Assembly: GCA_017550445.1 (NCBI GenBank)
Contig: JAFZOV010000012.1
Span: forward strand, 1-34,649
Source: Fibrobacter sp.
GTDB lineage: Bacteria > Fibrobacterota > Fibrobacteria > Fibrobacterales > Fibrobacteraceae
DNA: 34,649 nt
Reading direction: 5' to 3'
In this document: positions 7,648 to 14,605 of the stretch, piece by piece
Numbering within the stretch: position 1 is the first letter of the stretch
Layout: each line of letters begins with the position of its first letter
Notes under the pieces: generated by a model
The model's input: only the letters and a program-made list of their open reading frames with translations
The model's database searches: none
Told to the model about the DNA's origin: nothing
Made by a program: the position numbers and the translations under genes

Positions 7648-9255
7648 ATGCGTAAACTGTTACTTGTACTGACTTTATTGGCTGCAGCAACCCAGGCTGC
7701 AGATTTTGAACGAATCAACTGGCGTACCCAGCTCTATTTGCAGGCTGAGCCCGCTTTCCTGAACTTCAAGGCAGACAAAAAGAAAACTCTGCTCGACGAC
7801 GGCGTCAATGTGGACGTTCTTACCGTGCCGGTCTCGATCGGTTACTTGTGGTCGCCCCTGATTACGCCTCTTTGGAAGGCCGACATTCCGTTCACACTTT
7901 GGCTCGGTGCCGAAGTCAACTCGTTCCAGCTCGGAACGATCGAAGACCATCCGAAGTACACCTTCATCGATGACGACGGAAAGGAAAACAAGAAAAACCC
8001 GAAGGACGACGAGGAACTCTGGTTCCTTGCTTACGCACCGTCCCTCCTTGCCGGTTTTAGCTTCAACCTGGGTGGCGACTTCGACATACGCGTCTTGGGT
8101 GGTTACGGATTCCAGTTCTTTACCTTCTACGACGACTTTGCAGGCAACACCAAGCAGCACACCGAAATGCTCCAGACCGGATTTGTATCGAGCGCCTTGG
8201 AATACCGCATTGGCGAACTGTTCCAGGACGTAGACTTCAAGATCGGCATCAACGTCCGCAAGGAATTCTTGCCCTACGAAAAAGTCAAGGCTCGTGACGA
8301 AGACAAGGAAGGCAGCCCCTCGCCGTACTCCGGCCTCAAGTTCGACAAGATCGAATACAAGTGGCCCGTACGCGTAGGCCTCGAACTCTCGCTCGACTTC
8401 GGCCGCGAAAGCCGCCGTGACCGCCGCATGCGCTACAACCTGCACGACCGCGATGGCGTGCTCCGCAAGTACAGCGAAGTCAAGGACACGCTCAGCGACT
8501 GGGACTGCATGGCCATCGAACGTGACTACCGTTTCTACCTGGATGAAAACGGCGAACTCCCCGACATGAGCGAAGCCTACACCCGTACGCAGTTTGCTGA
8601 CGTTCTCGAAAGCTTCCTCGCCTTCTGCCACCCGGCAGACCTCGCCACCAAGGAAAAGCTTTATGCAACCCTCGACAGCGGCAAGATCCAGTTGAAGGAA
8701 TACCAGAGCGCCCAGGAAGATTCTCGTTTCGACCAGGTCATGGCAAGCAACGATCCCGAAATGCTGGAAATGTTCTTGCTGTACTACCCCGACTCTCCGC
8801 GTAGGCCCGAAGTGGAAGCCAAGCTCCGCGGTCTTGGCGAATACGACAAGTTCCGCGCCATCCAGGCACAGAACACCTTCAAGGCTTACCTGACCTACTT
8901 GAACGACAATCCCAACGGAGCATTCCGCGACGAAGCCGAAAAGGGCATCTTCGAATTGGTGCAGGCCGGCGGTCGCCTCAAGGACTATGAAATTTACCTG
9001 AAGCGCTTCCCGGACGGCAAGTACGTGGAAGAAGCCAAGGCAGCCTTGAAGAAGGGCAACGCCTCTTCTGACGAAACTTCGATTATCGAATACCAGACTG
9101 GCGAAACCTACAGCGAACCGGAACAGCCGGCTGTAGAAGAACCGGCCGAAGAAGTTGAAGAAGAAGATGTAAAGCCGGCCAAGAACAAGAAGGGCAACAA
9201 GAAGGCTAAGAAAGCCGCCAAGAAGCCGGCCAAGAAAGCAAAGAAGAAAAAGTAA
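7648..9255 (+). CDS. Probable outer-membrane beta-barrel protein with helical repeats and Lys-rich tail
   Basis: A 535-aa exported protein of unknown function. The signal peptide is MRKLLLVLTLLAAATQAA. Residues about 20-255 alternate short amphipathic strands with acidic turns (QLYLQAEPAFLNF, FTLWLGAEVNSFQLG, DIRVLGGYGFQFFTFYD, WPVRVGLELSLDFG), as in outer-membrane barrels. Residues about 360-475 carry three spaced repeats (LLYYPDSPRRPEVEAKL, YLNDNPNGAFRDEAEKG, YLKRFPDGKYVEEAKAAL) typical of TPR/YbgF-like helical pairs. The last 60 residues are an acidic run (EEPAEEVEEEDV), then a Lys/Ala tail (KKAKKAAKKPAKKAKKKK). No SD is seen before the ATG. It is separated from the upstream cassette by 83 nt and followed by a terminator. 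Codon use is strongly biased, which suggests high expression. Confidence 0.8.
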   Translation: MRKLLLVLTLLAAATQAADFERINWRTQLYLQAEPAFLNFKADKKKTLLDDGVNVDVLTVPVSIGYLWSPLITPLWKADIPFTLWLGAEVNSFQLGTIEDHPKYTFIDDDGKENKKNPKDDEELWFLAYAPSLLAGFSFNLGGDFDIRVLGGYGFQFFTFYDDFAGNTKQHTEMLQTGFVSSALEYRIGELFQDVDFKIGINVRKEFLPYEKVKARDEDKEGSPSPYSGLKFDKIEYKWPVRVGLELSLDFGRESRRDRRMRYNLHDRDGVLRKYSEVKDTLSDWDCMAIERDYRFYLDENGELPDMSEAYTRTQFADVLESFLAFCHPADLATKEKLYATLDSGKIQLKEYQSAQEDSRFDQVMASNDPEMLEMFLLYYPDSPRRPEVEAKLRGLGEYDKFRAIQAQNTFKAYLTYLNDNPNGAFRDEAEKGIFELVQAGGRLKDYEIYLKRFPDGKYVEEAKAALKKGNASSDETSIIEYQTGETYSEPEQPAVEEPAEEVEEEDVKPAKNKKGNKKAKKAAKKPAKKAKKKK

Positions 9256-9286
9256 TTAGCCGACGTTCCTAAGAATTTCAAACAGC

Positions 9287-9315
9287 ATCCCCGGTAACCA
9301 CCGGGGATTTTTTTT
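9287..9315 (+). terminator. Rho-independent terminator after the barrel protein gene
   Basis: The 8-bp stem TCCCCGGT/ACCGGGGA (9288-9295 and 9300-9307) has an AACC loop and is followed by eight T residues (9308-9315). It lies 32 nt after the stop at 9255 and ends the transcript of the barrel protein. Confidence 0.93.
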
Positions 9316-9332
9316 GCTATACCCGTAAATTC

Positions 9333-9341
9333 TATATTTAG
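9333..9341 (+). promoter_or_regulatory. Candidate -10 element (TATATTTAG) with little or no leader
   Basis: TATATT at 9333-9338 is followed by 7 nt and then the ATG at 9346, with no Shine-Dalgarno sequence. This is the same spacing as at 7635-7647. Initiation 6-8 nt after the -10 box would start the mRNA at or next to the initiation codon. It lies just downstream of the terminator, so a promoter is needed here. Confidence 0.45.
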
Positions 9342-9345
9342 CCCC

Positions 9346-10080
9346 ATGAATAAAAAATTTCTCGTTTTCGCTCTCGTTACTTTATTTGCAACCATCGCTT
9401 TTGCAGAGCCCGCCGTTGTCGACACGGTTTCGCAAGCAGCACCCGCTACAAAGTCTGTAGGCATTTACACTCAGATTATCGATTGGTACAACGCCCATTT
9501 GAACTACTGGTCTATCGCCCTCTTGATGGCCATCGAAAGTTCCTTCATTCCCTTCCCCTCGGAATTGGTGGTACCGCCGGCCGCCTACAAGGCCCTGCAG
9601 CCGGATTCAGGTCTGAGCATTGTATTGATTGTTGTTGCGGCAAGCGTGGGCGCCCTTGTGGGAGCTTATATCAACTACTTCTTGGCCAAGTTCCTGGGCC
9701 GCCCGATTATCTATAAGTTCGCCGACAGCCGTCTGGGACACTTCCTGTTGCTGGACGCCGGCAAAGTTCAAAAGGCCGAAGACTACTTCCGTGAACACGG
9801 AGCCGTTTCGACTTTCGTAGGCCGCTTGATTACGGTCATCCGCCAGCTGATTTCGATTCCGGCGGGTATCGCCAACATGAAACTTTTCCCGTTTACGCTC
9901 TACACCTTCTTAGGTGCCACCATCTGGAACTGCGTGCTGGCCACCCTGGGCTACCTCGCCCACGGACAAAAGGACATCATCGAAAAATACAATTCCGAGC
10001 TTGCTATCGCCTTGCTCGCCTTCGGCGCCCTATTTATCGGCTACATGGTCTGGAACGCCGTCAAGCCGCGCAAGAAATAA
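9346..10080 (+). CDS. DedA/SNARE-associated family inner-membrane protein
   Basis: A 244-aa multi-pass membrane protein of the DedA (VTT domain) family, whose members act as lipid scramblases or flippases, for example for undecaprenyl phosphate or phospholipid, and support membrane homeostasis. Diagnostic motifs are ESSFIPFPSELVVPPAA at about 65-81, the glycine-rich helix ASVGALVGAYINYFLAKFLG, and FVGRLITVIRQLISIPAG with the conserved GR...R...S..AG pattern. The N-terminus looks like a signal peptide (MNKKFLVFALVTLFATIAFA) followed by a Thr/Ala-rich stretch before the DedA core. This is longer than in many family members. It is transcribed alone between the terminator at 9287-9315 and the convergent lipoprotein gene, whose stop is 1 nt away. 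No terminator is seen between those two converging genes. Confidence 0.92.
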   Translation: MNKKFLVFALVTLFATIAFAEPAVVDTVSQAAPATKSVGIYTQIIDWYNAHLNYWSIALLMAIESSFIPFPSELVVPPAAYKALQPDSGLSIVLIVVAASVGALVGAYINYFLAKFLGRPIIYKFADSRLGHFLLLDAGKVQKAEDYFREHGAVSTFVGRLITVIRQLISIPAGIANMKLFPFTLYTFLGATIWNCVLATLGYLAHGQKDIIEKYNSELAIALLAFGALFIGYMVWNAVKPRKK

Positions 10081-10081
10081 A

Positions 10082-11401
10082 TCACCAAACGCCGCAGGTT
10101 GCAGGAGTATCCAAAACAAATACCAACCTTGCTCCGGGGACTATCGTACCTGCAGGAAATTTAACAGTCGTATAATAATTACCAGAAAAATCCACACTGT
10201 TTACAGTTCCATTGACAGGACCATTGGTATTGCAGAATACAGAGTTATTTAAAGCATCTGTTCCTAACAATACAACCGAAGTCCCCGCAGGCAAAGAAAT
10301 CGCTCCAGAGCTACTACTTTCCTTAATGACGTATTCCACGCCTTCGGTGGCCTTCACAGCAGGGCAAGCTACATCAATCACCGTGTTATCGGCATTGCCA
10401 ACCTTCAACTTCGGGGCATACGAAGCTGTAGCAGCCGTAAACGAATAGGTGAAGATTTCAGTACCATCAGAGCCATTCCAATTATAGGACAACGGCGTGG
10501 ATGCAGACGTACAGCCAGACACAGACCAAGTAACATCGGGCGTTGCCGTAAAATCAACCACACTTTCATCAGTTATGCACATGCAACCCGTAATCGGGTC
10601 GCCATTCACCTGCAACGGTTCGCACTGAATCGTTTCGGAAGCACCATCAATAGTCACAGTCACCGATGCAGTGGCCGTGCCCGAATTGGCATAAGATACA
10701 GCAGCAGAAGTGTTCGAAGTAGCATCAGTTGCAGGAGTTGCACCGGCACCAAAGCTCCAGGCATAGGTAGCCTTAACAAAGGAAACCGCCGTGTATCCGG
10801 CATTCATATTGGGAGTAAACTTCCACTTAACACTTGAGCCCTTTTCAATAGGACTAGTCACTGGTCCACACATGCCGAGACCCGTTACAGGAACAATCTC
10901 CTCTTCCGCAGAGGATGTGGGAAAATCCACATCGATATAAATCGCCGAAGAGGAACTCGGGGACGCTATATCGAGCCCACTAGAAGAAGACTTCTTTGAA
11001 GAACTAGAAGATTCAGATTTCGCCGTTTTCTTTTCGGGAATCCACTCTCCATCTTCACAGGTATAAAGAGTCTTTTCTTCCTTTACGTAGACTTCCTTGC
11101 CCTCGCGCTTAATGGAACATTTGGGCAAGTCTTCTTCTGATTCCACGATATCGCTTTCAGCAGAATCTTCAACCTTCGATGATGAAGACGATTTAGAAGT
11201 TTTAGTCGAACTGGAAGAGGACTTCGAGGACTGTTTTTCGCTAGAAACAGGAGTATCGGAATCCTCAGATTCCGATTCATCGTCTTCCGAGACCTGCTTG
11301 ACATCATTTGAATGAATGATGCTCTCGTCGCTGCAGGCCGAAAAAGCCAACAGAGAAAGCGGCAAGGCCAACAAAATTCCACCAAAGAACGGATGCTTCA
11401 T
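10082..11401 (-). CDS. Lipoprotein with Ser-rich linkers and PKD-like domains, copy 1
   Basis: A 439-aa predicted surface lipoprotein of unknown function. The ATG at 11401 follows AGGGGA and gives the signal peptide MKHPFFGGILLALPLSLLAF with lipobox FSAC. An in-frame ATG further upstream would only add a hydrophilic extension. Residues about 20-160 are a Ser/Glu/Lys-rich linker with poly-Ser runs, of the kind common in Fibrobacter exported proteins, including a CSIKREGKEVYV/LYTCEDGEWIPE module. Two PKD-like beta domains follow (YAWSFGAGATPATDATS to TVTIDG; VTWSVSGCTSASTPLSYNW to LKVGNADN), then a C-terminal beta region. The domain half is very similar to the upstream gene, so the pair arose by tandem duplication. 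Paired Cys residues fit an oxidising location. Binding of polysaccharide is possible but not shown. Confidence 0.8.
   Translation of the reverse strand: MKHPFFGGILLALPLSLLAFSACSDESIIHSNDVKQVSEDDESESEDSDTPVSSEKQSSKSSSSSTKTSKSSSSSKVEDSAESDIVESEEDLPKCSIKREGKEVYVKEEKTLYTCEDGEWIPEKKTAKSESSSSSKKSSSSGLDIASPSSSSAIYIDVDFPTSSAEEEIVPVTGLGMCGPVTSPIEKGSSVKWKFTPNMNAGYTAVSFVKATYAWSFGAGATPATDATSNTSAAVSYANSGTATASVTVTIDGASETIQCEPLQVNGDPITGCMCITDESVVDFTATPDVTWSVSGCTSASTPLSYNWNGSDGTEIFTYSFTAATASYAPKLKVGNADNTVIDVACPAVKATEGVEYVIKESSSSGAISLPAGTSVVLLGTDALNNSVFCNTNGPVNGTVNSVDFSGNYYTTVKFPAGTIVPGARLVFVLDTPATCGVW
10320..10887 (-). repeat. Duplicated segment, copy 1 (partner 11807-12384)
   Basis: The DNA encoding the PKD-like half is conserved at nucleotide level between the two lipoprotein genes, for example long shared blocks at 10584-10634 and 12076-12128 that differ at only a base or two. 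The flanking linker and C-terminal parts have diverged. This suggests tandem gene duplication followed by uneven divergence or gene conversion. Confidence 0.75.
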
Positions 11402-11454
11402 AAAAAGTCCCCTAGCTAAAGGTTCACATAGCACAATTTATATTTTTCCTTTAC

Positions 11455-11471
11455 AATAATCAATGATTATT
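11455..11471. promoter_or_regulatory. Perfect 8-bp palindrome, candidate operator
   Basis: AATAATCA and TGATTATT form a perfect inverted repeat around a single central base. It lies 54-70 nt upstream of the start of the lipoprotein gene at 11401, near a possible minus-strand promoter (TTGATT upstream of a TATAAATT region). The position suits a dimeric regulator site, but the AT-rich sequence makes chance occurrence possible. Confidence 0.4.
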
Positions 11472-11510
11472 TGCACATTTGCCGCGTGAAGTTCCTCTTT
11501 GAAAGGACAC

Positions 11511-11533
11511 AAAAAAAGCTCCCCGAAGGGAGC
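11511..11533 (-). terminator. Rho-independent terminator between the duplicated lipoprotein genes
   Basis: On the minus strand the stem GGGAGC/GCTCCC (11528-11533 with 11518-11523, TTCG tetraloop) is followed by seven T residues (11517-11511). It lies 30 nt after the stop of the lipoprotein gene at 11563. A T-rich run on the other side makes it look bidirectional. It implies that the next gene has its own promoter. Confidence 0.88.
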
Positions 11534-11562
11534 TTTTTAAATTTCGATTGCAAAATTAGCGA

Positions 11563-12792
11563 CTACTGTGCACCGCAAGTTGCAGCACCAGTCACTTCAA
11601 CAGAAACAGTTGCAGAACCGGTGCAATCTTCTGCGGACAGACTAGCTGTCGTGTACCAATCAGACTTCATCGGCGTTCCATTCACAGAACCACCGACCGG
11701 GCCACCGACACCATTGCAGAAGAATGTCTTATTCTGACAAGCAAACGCAATTACTACGTTATAGGTGCCTGCGCCGGGAAGAGAAATCTTTCCAGCATCT
11801 GTATTATCCTTAATCGTATATTCAGCACCTTCCGTAACCTTCACTGCCGAACAAGTGACATCGATAACCGTGTTATCGGCATTGCCAACCTTCAGCTTCG
11901 GTGCATACGAAGCCGTGGCTGCAGTAAAGGAATGAGTATAGGATTCAGCACCATCAGCTCCTTCCCAATTATAGGACAACGGAGTAGATGCAGACGTACA
12001 GCCTGTCACAGACCAAGTAACATCGGGGGTTGTCGTATAGTCAACGGAGCCCGTCACGCCCTCAGGTGCGCATTTGCAACCCGTAATCGGATCGCCATTC
12101 ACCTGCAACGGTTCGCACTGAATCGTTTCGGCATTACCATCAGACATTGTTACAGTCAGCGACGCAGTGGCCGTACCCGAATTGGCATAAGATACAGCAG
12201 CAGACGTACTCGGAGTAGCATCGGTTGCAGGGGTTGCACCGGCACCAAAGTTCCAAGCAAATTTGGCATTAGCAAAGGCAACAGGCTTGTATCCGGCATC
12301 CAGGTTTGGAGTGAACTTCCACTTGGTGGAACCCTTGACCTTATCAATGGGTGTAGTCACAGGTTCGCACATGCCAAGCCCCGTAATCACCTTGACGGAC
12401 GAAGAAGACTGTTCCACCGGAGGTAGATCATCGTTTCTTGCAATAGAAGAACTTGAGACATCCGGTTGAATATCAAACGGATTATTGTTCTTGATAGAAG
12501 AGGACGACTGGCCCGGGTTCGATCCCGAATTGCTATTCGAACTCGGGGTTTCATCTGGCGGAGTATCACCATTGGGATTAGCAAAGTATGCAGCGTATTG
12601 CAGCTTGCAAACATCATCAGCAAGACAGGAATCCAAAGCTTCTTTCTTAAGAGCTTCAAGGTCAGCATCGTTATTCTGCTCGAGAATTTGATCATCCACG
12701 GTCATCTGGTTAATATTACCTTCACCGCAAGCCCAAAAGCTTGCCGCAGCGATAGCAACTAACGAGACTCCTGCTAAAAGTTTCTTATTCAT
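11563..12792 (-). CDS. Lipoprotein with Ser-rich linkers and PKD-like domains, copy 2
   Basis: A 409-aa predicted surface lipoprotein of unknown function and paralogue of the next gene downstream. The ATG at 12792 follows AGAGG and gives the signal peptide MNKKLLAGVSLVAIAAASF, with the lipidated Cys in FWACGEG (a weak lipobox). An earlier in-frame ATG at 12909 would put a 39-residue non-signal extension in front and was not chosen. A linker with SSSNSGS and SSSS runs spans about 70-140. The domains shared with copy 1 are FAWNFGAGATPATDATP to TVTMSDGN and VTWSVTGCTSASTPLSYNW to LKVGNADN, followed by a C-terminal region with FFCNGVGGPVGG. The Asp/Cys-rich N-terminal part (ALDSCLADDVCKLQY) is unique to this copy. 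A terminator follows. Confidence 0.8.
   Translation of the reverse strand: MNKKLLAGVSLVAIAAASFWACGEGNINQMTVDDQILEQNNDADLEALKKEALDSCLADDVCKLQYAAYFANPNGDTPPDETPSSNSNSGSNPGQSSSSIKNNNPFDIQPDVSSSSIARNDDLPPVEQSSSSVKVITGLGMCEPVTTPIDKVKGSTKWKFTPNLDAGYKPVAFANAKFAWNFGAGATPATDATPSTSAAVSYANSGTATASLTVTMSDGNAETIQCEPLQVNGDPITGCKCAPEGVTGSVDYTTTPDVTWSVTGCTSASTPLSYNWEGADGAESYTHSFTAATASYAPKLKVGNADNTVIDVTCSAVKVTEGAEYTIKDNTDAGKISLPGAGTYNVVIAFACQNKTFFCNGVGGPVGGSVNGTPMKSDWYTTASLSAEDCTGSATVSVEVTGAATCGAQ
11807..12384 (-). repeat. Duplicated segment, copy 2 (partner 10320-10887)
   Basis: This is the counterpart of the conserved PKD-like coding block in the downstream paralogue. Similarity begins near the shared phrase for EY-IK and ends near the GLGMC codons. 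The sequence upstream of this block, which encodes the signal peptide and linker, is unrelated between copies. Confidence 0.75.
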
Positions 12793-12900
12793 AATAAAAC
12801 CTCTTTGACCGAAAAATACATTTTTATAAAAGAAAACGCTATAGGCAAACAAAAAATCGTGCCTAAAAGCACATATTTTTTGCATACAAAACAAATTGCC

Positions 12901-12922
12901 ACTTGACAACGTAAAGTCAAGT
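12901..12922. repeat. Inverted repeat upstream of lipoprotein copy 2
   Basis: The arms ACTTGAC and GTCAAGT are perfect over 7 bp around an 8-nt centre. The site is 109-130 nt upstream of the ATG at 12792, a possible operator or RNA hairpin. It directly abuts the REP-like element at 12930. Confidence 0.4.
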
Positions 12923-12929
12923 TTACATA

Positions 12930-12987
12930 GGTTGCTTTCACCACGCTTTGCTCGTGGCAGGCTTACCTACGGCTTCTCGTAATGACG
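12930..12987 (-). repeat. REP-like palindromic element
   Basis: On the minus strand it begins CGTCATTACGAGAAGCCG, ends GTGAAAGCAACC, and contains the hairpin CCACG/CGTGG (12941-12945 and 12953-12957). This frame, CGTCATTxCGAG...GCAAxCC, resembles dispersed intergenic repeats seen in many bacterial genomes. Only one copy is in the window. It lies 5 nt after the mlaF stop and could act as a 3' end stabiliser. Confidence 0.5.
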
Positions 12988-12992
12988 TTATT

Positions 12993-13778
12993 CTATTCTT
13001 CGTCCACCGAAATCTTGCGCTGGCCGGTAATAAACTGATGCACGTAAGGGTTGCTGGTATTCTTGATTTCGTCAACCGTTCCCACTTCGATAATGCGGCC
13101 ATTATACAGCATGGCAATTCGGTCGGCCACCTTGAACGCACTCACCATGTCATGAGTCACCACCACAGAGGTAACGCCGAGCTTGCTCTGCATATCGAGA
13201 ATCAAGTCGTTAATCACGTCACTCGTAATCGGGTCAAGACCCGTCGTGGGTTCATCGTACAAAAGAATTTCAGGGTTCAACGCAATGGCGCGAGCAAGGG
13301 CAACACGCTTACGCATACCGCCCGAAAGTTCAGACGGCATCTTGGTACGGAATTCTGGCACCAGGTTGATCATCTTGAGCTTTTCGGTCACCACGTCCTG
13401 AATTTCAGCTTCGCTCATTTCCGGATGATGTTCACGCAAGGCAAAAGCAATGTTTTCACCGGTGTCCATGGAGTCAAAAAGCGCACCCATCTGGAACAAC
13501 ATACCCATCTTGCGGCGAATCGTATGCGTGTCGAAGAACTTGGGCGTACTGATTGTCACGCCGTCCACCGTCACTTCGCCGCCATCCGGTTGCAAAAGCC
13601 CAATCATGTGCTTCAGAATCACGGACTTGCCGCCACCGGACTTACCGATAATCACCATAGTCTCGCCACGGCGAATATCCAGGTTCACGTCACAAAGAAC
13701 GTCCTGCGGGCCAAAGGACTTCTTGAGCCCTTTAAGGCGAATAGCGATATCGTTTGGGTCTATTTTTACGTTAGGCAT
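12993..13778 (-). CDS. mlaF: Lipid-asymmetry ABC transporter ATPase MlaF
   Basis: The 261-aa ATPase would power an MCE-type phospholipid transporter with MlaE at the inner membrane. It has Walker A GKSGGGKS, a Q-loop in LFQMGALFDSM that is characteristic of MlaF/Ttg2A, the signature LSGGMRKR, Walker B ILLYDEPTTGLDP and the switch VTHDM. The phrase SGGMRKRVALARAI and the FQxGALFDS motif separate it from other ABC ATPases. The gene follows mlaE after 35 nt and is the last gene of this direction before the REP-like element. No SD is visible before the ATG. No MCE-domain (MlaD) gene follows, unlike the usual mlaFEDCB order. Confidence 0.9.
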   Translation of the reverse strand: MPNVKIDPNDIAIRLKGLKKSFGPQDVLCDVNLDIRRGETMVIIGKSGGGKSVILKHMIGLLQPDGGEVTVDGVTISTPKFFDTHTIRRKMGMLFQMGALFDSMDTGENIAFALREHHPEMSEAEIQDVVTEKLKMINLVPEFRTKMPSELSGGMRKRVALARAIALNPEILLYDEPTTGLDPITSDVINDLILDMQSKLGVTSVVVTHDMVSAFKVADRIAMLYNGRIIEVGTVDEIKNTSNPYVHQFITGQRKISVDEE

Positions 13779-13813
13779 AGGCTAATGTGAAATGTGAGGT
13801 GTGGAATGAAAAA

Positions 13814-14596
13814 TTAGAAGAAAAGTATCGCATCTAAAACAAAGTCGGCAACCAAAATCATGAGACAGCTGGAAACCACCACGCTCATGGTAGCGATTCC
13901 CACGCCGCGGGCACCCGCCTTGGCATTAATGCCGTGGTAGTAACCCAGCAAGAAAATCAAGGTTCCAAAAACAAAAGACTTTAACGTGCCCGACCACAAG
14001 TCCATGGGGTCAAACAGATACTGCATACCGGTCACGTAAGTGTACGTGGTAATATCGAGACCGAGCACGCAAACGATCCAGCCGCCGATAATACCAAGCG
14101 CATTCGAAATAATGGTAAGGCAAGGCACCATGGTAAAGAAGGCCACAAAGCGCGGCATGGCCAAATAGCGGTAAGTATCGAGGCCCAGCACCGTATAGGC
14201 GGCCAGTTCCTCTTTTTCTTTCATGGAACCCAACTCCGCAGCAATAGCGGAACCCACTCGGCCCGAAAGCACAATGGCCGTAAGCAAGGGACCAAGCTCA
14301 ATCAGAATCATCTTACAGGCGGCAGTACCCACGAACTTGTCGGCCACCAGGTTGTGGAATTCGAATTCGGCCTGCACCGTAGCCACCATGCCCGTAAAGA
14401 TAGATGTCACGAACAACAGCGGCAGCGACGACACGCCAATCGAAATCATCTGCTTAACAATAAGCACCGGATTCTTGTGGATAAAGCGCAGCTGCTTAAG
14501 GGTATTCAACAAGATGCAAACGACTTCGCCAATAGCCGAAATACCGGTTACGAGAACCTCGCCAAACCAGATAAATGGGGCTAACAGTAACTGCAT
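13814..14596 (-). CDS. mlaE: Lipid-asymmetry ABC transporter permease MlaE
   Basis: The 260-aa inner-membrane permease of the MlaE (YrbE) family moves phospholipid between the membranes together with MlaF. Family signatures are the amphipathic N-terminus (LLAPFIWFGEVL), TGMVATVQAEFEF, the strongly conserved block ELGPLLTAIVLSGRVGSAIA with AELGSMKEKEELAAYTVLG, and the later YYHGINAKAGARGVGIAT. The length and five or six hydrophobic segments match the family. The start at 14596 is preceded by AAGGAG, which overlaps the dnaB stop, so its translation is probably coupled to dnaB. mlaF follows. Confidence 0.93.
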   Translation of the reverse strand: MQLLLAPFIWFGEVLVTGISAIGEVVCILLNTLKQLRFIHKNPVLIVKQMISIGVSSLPLLFVTSIFTGMVATVQAEFEFHNLVADKFVGTAACKMILIELGPLLTAIVLSGRVGSAIAAELGSMKEKEELAAYTVLGLDTYRYLAMPRFVAFFTMVPCLTIISNALGIIGGWIVCVLGLDITTYTYVTGMQYLFDPMDLWSGTLKSFVFGTLIFLLGYYHGINAKAGARGVGIATMSVVVSSCLMILVADFVLDAILFF

Positions 14597-14605
14597 CTAA
14601 ACTCC

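Noticed and set aside
7675..8631. 318-codon minus-strand frame
   Set aside because: Antisense to the barrel protein gene; composition is typical of an antisense shadow.
12793..12929. Sigma54 promoter upstream of lipoprotein copy 2
   Set aside because: GGCACG and a later TTGCC occur, but GG and GC are 15 nt apart rather than 10.
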